64,000 bases of DNA from contig CAKOWQ010000003.1 of assembly GCA_934122395.1 (NCBI GenBank), forward strand, positions 124,001 to 188,000. The letters are read 5' to 3'. Positions 43,039-52,424 of the stretch are shown piece by piece. The notes beneath the pieces were generated by a model. That model worked only from the letters and a program-made list of their open reading frames with translations. It was not told the origin of the DNA and did no database searches. The position numbers and the translations under genes are program-made. Position 1 is the first letter of the stretch. Each line of letters begins with the position of its first letter. The DNA comes from an uncultured Bacilli bacterium. GTDB lineage: Bacteria > Bacillota_I > Bacilli_A > RF39 > UBA660.

Positions 43039-44286
43039 ATGAGAGATATTTATACTGGAATAGATATTGGTAGTGATAGTATTAAAATTGTAATAAGCGA
43101 ATATTTAGATAATCGTTTTAATATATTAGCTTCTACTAATGTTAAATCGCTTGGTATAAAAAAAGGATTAGTAGTTGATAAAGAAGCTTTGAAAACCTCT
43201 TTGAAATCTGCTATTAAAGAAGTAGAACCATCGTTGGGCGTAAAAATAGATAAAGCTATTATTACAGTACCATCTAATGATAGACATTTTAGCGTAGTAT
43301 CAGGTAGTGCCAAAATTAATGGTGATGATGGTATTGTGACAGGAGAAGATATTAGTGCGTCACTAGAAAACTCAATAATCGATAAAATACCTCCAAGAGA
43401 TGGTTTGGTAACTATAATACCAATTACTTTTTCTGTTGATGATGGAGAAAGTGTACATGATCCTAAAGGAATGCATGGCGAATATTTAGAAGTTAAAGCA
43501 GTGCTAGTTTCAGCTCCTCGAAAGAATATTATTCCTTATTTAGAAGTATTTGATGAATGCGGAATAGAAGTAGAAGATATTGCTTTTGGTAGTATTGGTG
43601 ATTATTACGAAGCTAATAATGGAGATATGGATAAAACACTTGGTGCTATTATAAATGTTGGTAGTGATACTATAGATGTTTCTATTTTCAACAAGGGTAT
43701 TATTATAAAAGAAGAAAATATAGATTTAGGTAGTAAAAATATAGATAAGGATATCTCATATATATATGGAGTTGATTTAACGACTTCAAGAACTTTGAAA
43801 GAAAACTTTGCGGTTTGTTCTAGAAGATATGCGGATGTTAATGATGTTTTAGAAATTGAAACTAAAAGTGGAGATAAAGTAATAATTAATCAATATGAGA
43901 TCTCGGAAGTAGTTGAATCTAGGGTTGTAGAATTACTAAAACTTGCAAAAAAACAAATAAATAACTTAACAAAAAGAAAAATAAGTTATATAATTGTTAC
44001 AGGTGGTATTAGTGAATTAATAGGGTTTAGCTATGTTGTAGAAAATACTCTAGGAATAAATGCTAGTACTTTGAATATTACAACAATAGGTATTAGAAAT
44101 AATAAATATTCAAGTGCTTCTGGTATAATAAAGTATTACCACGAAAAATTAAAGTTTAGAGAACAATCATCAGGTATGTTTGATGATGATAAGATAGAAG
44201 AAATGTTAAATAATAAAAAAAGTATGAAAAAAACAACAAATGATACAATTGTCAGTAAAGTATTTGGGTACTTTATTGGAAACTAA
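43039..44286 (+). CDS. ftsA: Cell division protein FtsA
   Basis: This actin-like ATPase links FtsZ to the membrane in the division ring. Actin-fold motifs seen are IYTGIDIGSDSIKIVISE (phosphate 1), the SHS2-type 1C region (ITVPSNDRHF), GAIINVGSDTIDVSIF (phosphate 2) and IVTGGISELIGF (adenosine). A basic C-terminal end (SKVFGYFIGN) could be the membrane-targeting amphipathic helix. Length 415 aa fits. It is in an operon with ftsZ, 12 bases apart. Confidence 0.95.
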   Translation: MRDIYTGIDIGSDSIKIVISEYLDNRFNILASTNVKSLGIKKGLVVDKEALKTSLKSAIKEVEPSLGVKIDKAIITVPSNDRHFSVVSGSAKINGDDGIVTGEDISASLENSIIDKIPPRDGLVTIIPITFSVDDGESVHDPKGMHGEYLEVKAVLVSAPRKNIIPYLEVFDECGIEVEDIAFGSIGDYYEANNGDMDKTLGAIINVGSDTIDVSIFNKGIIIKEENIDLGSKNIDKDISYIYGVDLTTSRTLKENFAVCSRRYADVNDVLEIETKSGDKVIINQYEISEVVESRVVELLKLAKKQINNLTKRKISYIIVTGGISELIGFSYVVENTLGINASTLNITTIGIRNNKYSSASGIIKYYHEKLKFREQSSGMFDDDKIEEMLNNKKSMKKTTNDTIVSKVFGYFIGN

Positions 44287-44298
44287 GGAGGAATTGGA

Positions 44299-45399
44299 AT
44301 GTTTGGCTCACTAGAAATGGATCAATTAGCAAAAATCAAAGTAATAGGAATAGGTGGCGGTGGTGGAAACGCTGTTAACCGAATGATAGAATCAGGAGTA
44401 AAAGGTGTTGAATTTATCGTAGCTAATACTGATTTACAAGTATTAAATAATTCACAGGCTGATGTAAAAATTCAAATTGGTGCAAACCTTACTGATGGAT
44501 TAGGAGCAGGTGCCAAACCAGAAATTGGTAGAGAAGCTGCTGTTGAATCTAAAAAAGAAATAGAAGATGCTTTAGCTGGTGCTGATATGGTTTTCGTTAC
44601 TTGTGGTATGGGTGGTGGAACAGGTTCTGGTGCTGCTCCAGTAGTTGCTGAAATAGCTCAAGCATTAGGAGCATTGACTGTTGCTATTGTTACTAAACCA
44701 TTTACTTTTGAAGGTAGAAAAAGAATGGAAAATGCTCTAGCAGGTATTGAAGAATTAAAGAAACATGTTGATACATTAATTGTTATTCCAAATGATAGAT
44801 TAAGAGAAATTATTGATAAGACTACACCAATGCTTGAAGCATTTAAAGAAGTAGATAACGTATTACGTCGTGGTGTACAATCTATATCAGACTTAATAGC
44901 AGTTGTAGGGCTAGTTAACCTTGACTTTGCTGATGTAAAAGCTGTTATGGAAAAATCAGGAAATGCTATTATAGGTATAGGTATAGGTATGGGTGAAGAT
45001 AGAGCAATTGAAGCTGCTAAACAAGCAGTATCTAGTCCACTTCTTGAAACATCTATATCGGGTGCTACTGATGCAATTATCAATATTACTGGTGGTATGA
45101 ACTTAACACTATTTGAAGCAGAACAAGCTGCAGAAGTAGTAAGAGCTGCATCTAATACTGATATAAATACAATATTTGGTTCTGTTATAAACGAAAACTT
45201 GACTGATGAAGTAATTGTTACAGTAATAGCTACTGGTTTTGATAAGAATAATAAAGAACCACTTTATAATACAGCACAGACACCAACAAGAAGAATAAAA
45301 GAAGCAGAAGTTGCAACTCCTATTATCGATGAAGAAGACGATAGTGATGCCGATAGTGAGTATGAACTACCTCCTTTCTTAAGAAATAGAAATTATTAG
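44299..45399 (+). CDS. ftsZ: Cell division protein FtsZ
   Basis: The tubulin-like GTPase that forms the division ring. Motifs: IGGGGGNAVNRM at the N-terminus, the tubulin signature GMGGGTGSGAAP, NDRLREI with the T7-type catalytic loop VNLDFADVK, and the conserved C-terminal peptide LPPFLRNR after a short acidic linker. Length 366 aa is typical. AAGGAGG precedes the ATG. It ends in a terminator that overlaps its stop. Confidence 0.98.
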   Translation: MFGSLEMDQLAKIKVIGIGGGGGNAVNRMIESGVKGVEFIVANTDLQVLNNSQADVKIQIGANLTDGLGAGAKPEIGREAAVESKKEIEDALAGADMVFVTCGMGGGTGSGAAPVVAEIAQALGALTVAIVTKPFTFEGRKRMENALAGIEELKKHVDTLIVIPNDRLREIIDKTTPMLEAFKEVDNVLRRGVQSISDLIAVVGLVNLDFADVKAVMEKSGNAIIGIGIGMGEDRAIEAAKQAVSSPLLETSISGATDAIINITGGMNLTLFEAEQAAEVVRAASNTDINTIFGSVINENLTDEVIVTVIATGFDKNNKEPLYNTAQTPTRRIKEAEVATPIIDEEDDSDADSEYELPPFLRNRNY

Positions 45400-45416
45400 A
45401 GCGTAATGCTCTTTTT
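45398..45416 (+). terminator. Rho-independent terminator after ftsZ
   Basis: AGAGC (45398-45402), GTAAT loop, GCTCT (45408-45412) and a T run. A short stem, but followed directly by TTTACA (45420-45425) and TATAAT (45442-45447) of the next operon. Confidence 0.75.
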
Positions 45417-45471
45417 TCTTTTACAAAACGACATTTTATGCTATAATTTTTTTAGAATAGGAGGCATTGTT

Positions 45472-46938
45472 ATGATAGATAAGAGATTAGTAATGCTATT
45501 AGACGAGAAAATATCTATGCTTCAGGCTGACGGTGAAGATAAAAATAGAAAAATGGAAGAAATTAAGCATGTAAAAAGAATTATTAAAGTTTTACAAAGC
45601 AATCCTTTCAATTTATATACTTTAAAACCAGAGGAATTAAAAGCTGTTGTTTCTATTCTTCCAGAAGAGGTTGACTTTGTAGAGAAAGTAGCTAAGTATA
45701 GAACTATTTATGAGGGGTGCTTACAATTCGGTAGAGAAGCAATTCCTCAAGTTTCTTTGATCGAGGATTATGTTAGGACAACTCAAGCCACATTAGAAGA
45801 AAAAGGACATGAATTAACCGATAAAATAGCAAGCTATCAATATACGGATGCTAAATTAAGAAAGTATTCAAATTTATTTGAAGAAATAAATGATGAAGAT
45901 AGTTTGATTACTGATACTAGTACTTTAATTGATTTGATTAATTCTTCAAATTTTAGCGATGAAGAAAAAAATGATATCAAATTATCAATCATTAAGAGAA
46001 ACAATGCAGTTTATGGAAAAGCAGTAGCTGCTAATATGAAAGTTGAAATTTCAGAAAAGAGCGACATAGAATTAATCGAAGAACAATTAAGACAAGAATT
46101 TTCCGATGAGGTTCTTGTTCAAATTAAGAGTATTTCTGATAATATATCAATATGTAAAAGTGAAGAAGAAATTGATGCCTTCCTTAAGGGATGTAAATAT
46201 TCATTTAGAGATTCATTTTATCCAAAAGTTATTGCTGGTATAATTGCATACCAAAATATAGAATTATTAGTATTAAGAAGTGTTGTTGGACAAGATGAAG
46301 AAGAATATATAGACGATATTAATGTTGTTAAGCAAAAAATAGGAATATTAAGAAAATATGCACAAGGCGCAGCAATGATGGATGATTTAGAAAAAAATGC
46401 TGAACCAGTTAATTTAGAAGATAATAGATCTAAACTAGAAGTCGCTTTAGAAAATTATAAAGAGGATCCTTTAAAAACACCAAACTGTGTACTATTTTTA
46501 GGTAAACAATTATTAGGCGACATTAAAGATATAGAAGATAGAGAAACGTTAGAGGATGTTTTCTTACTTATTGAACAATTAAAAAATGAAGAAGAAAACA
46601 AGCATGGTTTAAAAGGCGACGGTAGTTTAAAAGGTATTGGTTTATTAAAACCAAAATCTAGAGGTAGACAAGCTAGGGTTGCATTTACTCATTTAGATGA
46701 CAATGTTTATGGAATAATGTATATTTTTGGCAAAAAAGCAGATAATCCAAAAAGTGTAAGATCTACAATTGATTATAGGAGAAGGAATTTTGACCTTGAT
46801 AAATTAAGAAGACAAATATCTGATCCAGAAGTGATGGATAGTTATATAGAAATGACTAAAGACATTTCACTAAAACTAAAAAGTTACGTTAGTGGAGATA
46901 TAGCCTCAGTGAAAGAAAAAACAGGAGGTACAAAATAA
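45472..46938 (+). CDS. Unknown 488-aa protein, first of a four-gene operon
   Basis: A soluble, acidic and lysine-rich, mostly helical protein without signal or membrane segments. The N-terminal third contains coiled-coil-like stretches; the last 90 residues switch to a basic, beta-containing domain (RGRQARVAFTHLDDNVYGIMY, then YRRRNFDLDKLRRQI). I do not recognise the family. The start follows AGGAGG; -10 TATAAT is at 45442-45447. The stop codon overlaps the next start (TAATG). The first 130 residues have the same layout as the third gene of this operon, possibly distant paralogues. Confidence 0.78.
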   Translation: MIDKRLVMLLDEKISMLQADGEDKNRKMEEIKHVKRIIKVLQSNPFNLYTLKPEELKAVVSILPEEVDFVEKVAKYRTIYEGCLQFGREAIPQVSLIEDYVRTTQATLEEKGHELTDKIASYQYTDAKLRKYSNLFEEINDEDSLITDTSTLIDLINSSNFSDEEKNDIKLSIIKRNNAVYGKAVAANMKVEISEKSDIELIEEQLRQEFSDEVLVQIKSISDNISICKSEEEIDAFLKGCKYSFRDSFYPKVIAGIIAYQNIELLVLRSVVGQDEEEYIDDINVVKQKIGILRKYAQGAAMMDDLEKNAEPVNLEDNRSKLEVALENYKEDPLKTPNCVLFLGKQLLGDIKDIEDRETLEDVFLLIEQLKNEEENKHGLKGDGSLKGIGLLKPKSRGRQARVAFTHLDDNVYGIMYIFGKKADNPKSVRSTIDYRRRNFDLDKLRRQISDPEVMDSYIEMTKDISLKLKSYVSGDIASVKEKTGGTK

Positions 46939-47177
46939 TGGATAATATTCTTAAACAAAAGGATAAAATAGGAAATGATATATTTGATGAAGTAATTATT
47001 AAGAAAAACGAACTTAATATTTCAACAAAGCAAATATGTAATAGTCTTGGTATTGATGAAGATATTTTAAGCGATTATTTTTTTGGAGTAACTAAAGATA
47101 ACTTTCCATTAGGACTAAGAATTTTAAATTATTTAGAAGAGATAGCAGAAAAAAATAATAAAGATTGGAGGGACTAA
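46938..47177 (+). CDS. Unknown 79-aa protein
   Basis: A small, charged, helical protein. The middle (NELNISTKQICNSLGIDEDILSDYFFG) reads like a helix-turn-helix of about 25 residues, so it may bind DNA or a partner protein. Its start is coupled to the stop of the preceding gene (TAATG overlap), and a GGAGG lies 7 bases upstream. It ends 2 bases before the start of the third gene, making the order fixed within one transcript. Confidence 0.7.
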   Translation: MDNILKQKDKIGNDIFDEVIIKKNELNISTKQICNSLGIDEDILSDYFFGVTKDNFPLGLRILNYLEEIAEKNNKDWRD

Positions 47178-47179
47178 TC

Positions 47180-49048
47180 ATGGGAAAAGAAAAAACTGTA
47201 GTAGAAAGAATGATTTCTTTAATTAATAGATACTATAGACAAATGGAAAAAAGCATGGATGAGTCTAGTAACTTTAATCGTGATTTAGAGGTGATTAATA
47301 GTGCTTTTACCGTTTTAGATCCTGATGATTTCTCGTTTTTAAGTAAAGTTGATCATGAACAATTAACAGCTCTTCTTAATCTTGTATTAAGAGAAGATGA
47401 AAAAGAGTTAGCTAACGGAATACGTGCTGCTCATTATTTGGTTCAAAATGATATTGAATTGGTCGATGAACAAATGGATAAATTACGTGATCTTATATCT
47501 CGTTCTGATGTTAAAAAAAGAAGTTTACAAAGATCGATTGCTACTAGAGAAAAGGCTATAGCAACACTTGAAGATTGTAGCGATTTAGAAGATGAATTAA
47601 AAGGTTTATCAACTTCTGGCGTATTTGATGAAAAAACAATAGCCCAGTTTTTTAAATTATTTAATATTAAACCAGAAGAACAAGGTAGATACTTAGATGC
47701 AATACTAAAATTTAATACTACTCGTATATTAACTTCTATTAGAAAAATGTCAAAAGAAGAAGATAAAGAAATAGAAGAGTTAGATGTTCCTATAGAAGTA
47801 ATTGATATAGAAAATAAAAAAATTACTGAAGAACAGTTAAAGTTAGTATTTGAAAAACACGATTTTGATTTTAGTATTTTAAAACCAAAAACTTTAAAAT
47901 TATTACTAGAACAAGGTGATTTAGCGAAAATAGATGATATGTTGGAATGCATAAATGATGAAAGATTAGACTTTGTTAGAAAAAATGGTAAAATTTTAGC
48001 GAAATTCTTACTAGAGTCAACTAGAGAGTTAATTTTAGAAGGATGTCAAGTTTTTGATGATGCCCATGTAGGTAGAGAGTATTTAAGAAGTTATAAATCA
48101 GTGTTCTTCTTATCAGAAGAAGAAGCAAAAGGTATTCAGGTTACTACACCTCAGAAATATGGTAGACGTATGATAACACCACCTATCGATATCTATGCTC
48201 CTGAGTCTGATAAAAAGGATGAACCGTTAGAAGAAGTAGTTGGAAAACATAAAGACTTTTTTGAAAACTTAAAGTTATTAGAAAGTTTAGGTTATGATCG
48301 ACAGACATTATTAACTCGTCAAGTTAAAATCTTAACTTCTTCTCATCGATTATTGGTACAACGTTTAGAAGAACTTAATTTATATGAATTTCCAGTTGGT
48401 GAAGAAAACTTCCCATTATCAACTTTGTCATCAACTAAAATAATGGATTTAGCTGATGGATTTATTGAATTAGGAGAAAAAAATTACATACTTAATTGTT
48501 CTTCTAGGTTAACTGCATACATAGATGGTACATTGGAAAGATTATATGCCCTACAGAAAGAAAAAAAAGATTATTGTAGTTGGTATGGTGGCAAAAAAGT
48601 TATGAGAGGTTTTGTAACTGATCCAAAATTACCTTGTGGTTTATCTTCTAGTCAAATTGAAAAAATTGTTCCTAAAGATGTTCAAGAGTTATTGGAAGGT
48701 AATCAATATGCTGAACTTTTAGATAATTATTTACCCCTTACTATATCTAGCGAAACATTAGAAGATCCTATAATTTCTAAATTGGAAGAAGAAAACAAAG
48801 TATCACCTTGGGAATATAACTTCAATGGTGTTATAATTTCAAGAAAAAAGTTATTGCGTAATTACGAATTTCTAATGACTAGTGATTTTGTTCCACATGA
48901 GGAAAAAGAAGCTGATAAGGAACATATATTGTTGGTATCAGCAATTCATAATTCTATGCTTAACGCTACAGAAATAGAAAAAGTAAGTGCTATACTTAGC
49001 ACAAGTGTTAAGATGGGAGGAAATCATAATGCAATTCTTAAAAAATAA
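47180..49048 (+). CDS. Unknown 622-aa protein, third of the operon
   Basis: A large soluble, helical, Glu/Lys/Leu-rich protein. No catalytic motif is evident to me. N-terminal region layout (ERMISLINRYYRQMEK, then a DPDDFSFLSKVDHEQLTALL-like block, then helices around IATLEDCSDLEDELKGL) parallels the first gene of the operon. A distinct part near residues 320-350 contains YGRRMITPPIDIYAP, and the end (DKEHILLVSAIHNSMLNATEIE) is again helical. GGAGGG sets the start. The following gene overlaps its end by 20 bases. Confidence 0.76.
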   Translation: MGKEKTVVERMISLINRYYRQMEKSMDESSNFNRDLEVINSAFTVLDPDDFSFLSKVDHEQLTALLNLVLREDEKELANGIRAAHYLVQNDIELVDEQMDKLRDLISRSDVKKRSLQRSIATREKAIATLEDCSDLEDELKGLSTSGVFDEKTIAQFFKLFNIKPEEQGRYLDAILKFNTTRILTSIRKMSKEEDKEIEELDVPIEVIDIENKKITEEQLKLVFEKHDFDFSILKPKTLKLLLEQGDLAKIDDMLECINDERLDFVRKNGKILAKFLLESTRELILEGCQVFDDAHVGREYLRSYKSVFFLSEEEAKGIQVTTPQKYGRRMITPPIDIYAPESDKKDEPLEEVVGKHKDFFENLKLLESLGYDRQTLLTRQVKILTSSHRLLVQRLEELNLYEFPVGEENFPLSTLSSTKIMDLADGFIELGEKNYILNCSSRLTAYIDGTLERLYALQKEKKDYCSWYGGKKVMRGFVTDPKLPCGLSSSQIEKIVPKDVQELLEGNQYAELLDNYLPLTISSETLEDPIISKLEEENKVSPWEYNFNGVIISRKKLLRNYEFLMTSDFVPHEEKEADKEHILLVSAIHNSMLNATEIEKVSAILSTSVKMGGNHNAILKK

Positions 49049-49319
49049 GGGATTTACAAATGATGAAATTAAGATGATTATTGATAAATATGATTCTGAT
49101 ACTATAAATACATTTTTAGAAAGTGAAGATAATGTGGTAGAAGTAATTGATTATTTAAATAATTTTGGAATAATCGATGTTCCTAAGTTGATGCTACAAA
49201 GAATTGATATCTTTTATATTCCAGTTAGTAAAATTAATGAGTTATTTTCACACTATGAAAAAGATAGCATTATAAAAGCTTTGGATTATGATGCATCAAT
49301 ATTTGACGAAATGAAATAA
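49029..49319 (+). CDS. Unknown 96-aa protein, last of the operon
   Basis: A small helical acidic protein (MQFLKNKGFTNDEIKMIIDKY, in two parts, then INTFLESEDNVVEVIDYL). Its start lies 20 bases inside the preceding gene, with GGGAGG at good spacing, so translation is coupled. No known family is recognised. Its conserved company with the two larger proteins suggests they act as one complex. No terminator hairpin follows before the rpsO leader. Confidence 0.7.
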   Translation: MQFLKNKGFTNDEIKMIIDKYDSDTINTFLESEDNVVEVIDYLNNFGIIDVPKLMLQRIDIFYIPVSKINELFSHYEKDSIIKALDYDASIFDEMK

Positions 49320-49324
49320 AAGAC

Positions 49325-49438
49325 TTGATTTATTGATAAATATAATGTATATTATTGTTGCTTGCTTCTTCTAGGTGATGGATTATTCCGACCATTACTT
49401 GGAAGATAGTGAATTATTATATAAGGAGGAATTTTAAA
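49325..49438 (+). promoter_or_regulatory. rpsO promoter and leader with possible S15-binding hairpin
   Basis: TTGATT (49325-49330) and TATATT (49348-49353) are 17 bases apart. The leader contains the hairpin AGGTGATGG (49373-49381) with CCATTACTT (49392-49400). S15 mRNAs in many bacteria carry structures that S15 binds to repress its own translation; whether this one does is inference. Confidence 0.55.
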
Positions 49439-49708
49439 ATGGCTTTAACTAAAGAAAGAAAAGCTCAAATTATTAAAGACTTTGCAAAAAACGAAAAAGA
49501 TACAGGTTCAACTGAAGTACAAATTGCAATTCTTACAGAGGAAATTAATAATTTGACAGAACATTTAAAAGAGCATATTCATGATTATCATTCAAGACGT
49601 GGACTTTTAAAGAAAGTTGGACAAAGAAGAAGTTTATTAAATTATCTTGCTAAGAATGATATCAACGGATATCGTGAAGTTATTAAAAAATTAGGATTAA
49701 GAAAGTAG
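49439..49708 (+). CDS. rpsO: Small ribosomal subunit protein uS15
   Basis: An 89-aa primary-binding protein of the 30S platform. Clear family sequence: MALTKERKAQIIKDFA, TGSTEVQIAILTEEINNL, HDYHSRRGLLKKVGQRRSLL and NGYREVIKKLGLRK. AAGGAGGA precedes the ATG; a longer frame upstream has no basis. It is followed by a terminator overlapping its stop and then by the unknown gene and pnp. Confidence 0.98.
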   Translation: MALTKERKAQIIKDFAKNEKDTGSTEVQIAILTEEINNLTEHLKEHIHDYHSRRGLLKKVGQRRSLLNYLAKNDINGYREVIKKLGLRK

Positions 49709-49735
49709 ACACTGTTTTTTGGTGTCTTTATTTTT
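49707..49735 (+). terminator. Terminator after rpsO
   Basis: AGACAC (49707-49712) and GTGTCT (49722-49727) with a 9-base loop and T-rich tail overlap the rpsO stop codon. Confidence 0.7.
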
Positions 49736-49759
49736 GGAAAAATATTAATAGGGGGTACT

Positions 49760-50155
49760 ATGAAAGTTAAAAACTTATATATTGGAAAAATAGAAACGGT
49801 TCTTGCTGTAAAAAAAACACCTACTAATTTTTATGGTTATATTAATGGAAAACATGGGATGAAAATGGTTAGAATAATTAACCGATCTTTTGATACATAT
49901 TTTTGCGAATACGATTTATTATATAAGTCTGGAGATAAAATGGTTAGTCTTTCTAATTTAAGAAAGTTTCCTTACCCTGATGTTTTTTATAAATACCGTA
50001 CTAAAAAATTAGAGGCAAGACAAATTATTGGTAGTTATCATGAAGCAAGTGAAATTTTACCATTAAAATTGCAAGAAAACGTTAATGTTTTTAAAGTAAA
50101 AAGGCTTTTTAAAAAGATGAATCAAAACGATATAGATAAATATTTTGAAGAATAG
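49760..50155 (+). CDS. Unknown 131-aa protein upstream of pnp
   Basis: A basic, Tyr/Lys-rich soluble protein with no signal or known motif. The first half looks beta-stranded (IGKIETVLAVKKTPTNFYGYI), the second half helical (VNVFKVKRLFKKMNQNDIDKY). The high charge and position between rpsO and pnp would fit RNA-related work, but this is only context. GGGGG precedes the ATG. It is 9 bases from pnp and should be co-transcribed with it. Confidence 0.7.
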   Translation: MKVKNLYIGKIETVLAVKKTPTNFYGYINGKHGMKMVRIINRSFDTYFCEYDLLYKSGDKMVSLSNLRKFPYPDVFYKYRTKKLEARQIIGSYHEASEILPLKLQENVNVFKVKRLFKKMNQNDIDKYFEE

Positions 50156-50164
50156 GAGTATAGT

Positions 50165-52291
50165 ATGAAGAAAGTTTTTGAATTAGACTTTAGAGGAAGA
50201 AAAATAGTTGTAGAACATGGTGAAATGGCTAAACAAGCTCATGGTGCTGTTCTAGTAAGATATGGTGATACAGTAATACTATCTACTGCTGTAGTTAGTA
50301 AAAATGCTAATATATTATCTGATTTCTTCCCATTAATGGTACTTTATCAAGAAAAATTATATTCAGTTGGTAAAATACCTGGAGGATTTATTAAAAGAGA
50401 AGGACGTCCTACTGATAATGCAACATTAGCTGCTAGAATGATTGATAGACCTATGCGTCCATTATTCCCAGAAGGATTTAGAAATGAAGTACAAATAGTT
50501 AATACAGTATTATCTGTAGAACAAGATAATTCACCTGAAATAACTGCTTTATTTGGATCAAGCCTTGCAACTTGTATTAGTAAAATACCTTTTGATGGAC
50601 CTATAGCAGGTGTTAAAGTTGGTAGAATTGATGGAGAATTTGTTATAAATCCTACACCAGAACAATTAGAAAAATCTGATATAGATTTAACAGTAGCAGG
50701 AACTAAAGAAGCCATAAATATGGTTGAATCTAGTGCTAAACAAGTTAGTGAAGATGATATGCTAGAAGCACTTATGTTTGGTCATGAGGCAATAAAAGAA
50801 TTAATCACTTTTGAAGAAGAAATAATTAGTGAAATTGGCGAAGAGAAGATGGAATATGAAAAACTAGAAATTACTAGTGAATTAAAAGAAGAAATATCTT
50901 CGCTTTGCAAGGACAAATTAGATGCAGCGCTTCGTATTAAAGATAAATTAGAAAAATATGCTGCAATAGATAAGGTTAAAGAAGATGTAGTAAGTAAGTA
51001 TGAAGAAGATAATTCTGAATTAAAAGAAAAAGATTTAGAAGAATTGCTTACTAAAGTAAAACTAGTATTAGAAGAATTAGAATACGAATTATTTAGAAGA
51101 ATTGTTGTAAAAGAGAAAACAAGAGCTGATGGAAGAAGTATGACAGAGATACGTCCATTATCTACTGATATTGATATCTTACCTCGTACTCATGGTTCTG
51201 CATTATTTACAAGAGGACAAACTCAAAGCTTATCTATTACAACTTTAGGAGCTTTGGGCGAACATCAAATATTAGATGGATTATCACTTGAAGATGAAAA
51301 AAGATTTATGCTTCATTATAATTTTCCACAATTTTCTGTAGGTGAAACTGGTAGATATGGCTCTCCTGGTAGACGTGAAATTGGACATGGAGCATTAGGA
51401 GAAAAGGCATTATTACAAGTTATTCCTAGTGAAGATGAATTCCCATATACTATTCGTGTAGTATCTGAAATATTAGAAAGTAATGGTTCATCAAGTCAAG
51501 CTAGTATATGTGCTGGTTGTATGTCTTTAATGGCTGCTGGAGTTCCTATTAAAGCGCCAGTAGCAGGTATTGCTATGGGACTTATTACTGATGGTGATGA
51601 TTATACTATATTAACTGATATTCAAGGTATGGAAGACCATTTAGGTGATATGGACTTTAAAGTAGCAGGTACTAGAAGTGGTATATGTGCATTACAAATG
51701 GATATTAAGATTAGAGGTATTACTAAACAAATATTAAAAGAAGCTTTAGCACAAGCTAAAGTTGCTAGAATGGAAATACTTGATGTAATTGAAAAACAAA
51801 TTCCAGCACCTAGACCTGAAGTTAGCAAGTATGCTCCTAAGACTATGACGTTTATGATCAAGCCTGAAAAGATTAAAGATGTTATAGGTAAAGGTGGAGA
51901 GATGATTACTAAGATTATTTGTGAAGCAAGTAATGTTACATCTGTTACTGATATGAATGCAGTTAAAGTTGATTTAGAAGATGATGGAAGAGTAATTATT
52001 TATCATTCTAATCAAGAGATTATTGATAAGACTGCTGAAATGATAAAGAACATTGTAAGAGAAGTAGAAGAAGGCAAAATTTATACTGCTAAAGTAGTTG
52101 CTATTGAAGAATTCGGATGCTTTGTTCAAGTATGGCCTGGATGTGAAGGGTTAGTACATATTTCTAAACTAGCAAAAGAACGTGTTGAAAAAGTTGAAGA
52201 TGTAGTAAAACTAGGAGATGAAATAGTTGTTAAAGCTATTGGAACCGATAAAAAAGGAAGATTAAATTTTTCAAGACGTGATGCAATGTAA
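50165..52291 (+). CDS. pnp: Polyribonucleotide nucleotidyltransferase (PNPase)
   Basis: This 3'-5' phosphorolytic exonuclease of RNA turnover is a ring-forming trimer. Two RNase PH domains are seen (GRKIVVEHGEMAKQAHGAVL..., GRPTDNATLAARMIDRPMRPLF, and the second with TRADGRSMTEIRPL, RGQTQSLSITTLG). A KH domain (IKDVIGKGGEMITKI) and an S1 domain (GKIYTAKVVAIEEFGCFVQVWPG) follow. Length 708 aa is standard. The ATG follows AATAGGAG. Confidence 0.98.
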   Translation: MKKVFELDFRGRKIVVEHGEMAKQAHGAVLVRYGDTVILSTAVVSKNANILSDFFPLMVLYQEKLYSVGKIPGGFIKREGRPTDNATLAARMIDRPMRPLFPEGFRNEVQIVNTVLSVEQDNSPEITALFGSSLATCISKIPFDGPIAGVKVGRIDGEFVINPTPEQLEKSDIDLTVAGTKEAINMVESSAKQVSEDDMLEALMFGHEAIKELITFEEEIISEIGEEKMEYEKLEITSELKEEISSLCKDKLDAALRIKDKLEKYAAIDKVKEDVVSKYEEDNSELKEKDLEELLTKVKLVLEELEYELFRRIVVKEKTRADGRSMTEIRPLSTDIDILPRTHGSALFTRGQTQSLSITTLGALGEHQILDGLSLEDEKRFMLHYNFPQFSVGETGRYGSPGRREIGHGALGEKALLQVIPSEDEFPYTIRVVSEILESNGSSSQASICAGCMSLMAAGVPIKAPVAGIAMGLITDGDDYTILTDIQGMEDHLGDMDFKVAGTRSGICALQMDIKIRGITKQILKEALAQAKVARMEILDVIEKQIPAPRPEVSKYAPKTMTFMIKPEKIKDVIGKGGEMITKIICEASNVTSVTDMNAVKVDLEDDGRVIIYHSNQEIIDKTAEMIKNIVREVEEGKIYTAKVVAIEEFGCFVQVWPGCEGLVHISKLAKERVEKVEDVVKLGDEIVVKAIGTDKKGRLNFSRRDAM

Positions 52292-52299
52292 TAGATAAA

Positions 52300-52327
52300 A
52301 GGGTAACTTAAAAAGTTGCTCTTTTTT
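52300..52327 (+). terminator. Rho-independent terminator after pnp
   Basis: AGGGTAAC (52300-52307) and GTTGCTCT (52315-52322) pair with two G-U pairs and are followed by T residues. Confidence 0.78.
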
Positions 52328-52361
52328 CATGTAAATATTATTAAAAAAGTAATATATTTTC

Positions 52362-52391
52362 TTGCTAAACAACTAAAAAAAGGGGTATAAT
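52362..52391 (+). promoter_or_regulatory. Promoter of the large surface protein
   Basis: TTGCTA (52362-52367) and TATAAT (52386-52391) are 18 bases apart. Confidence 0.7.
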
Positions 52392-52424
52392 GATAATAGG
52401 TTATTATAATGTGAGGATGATATA

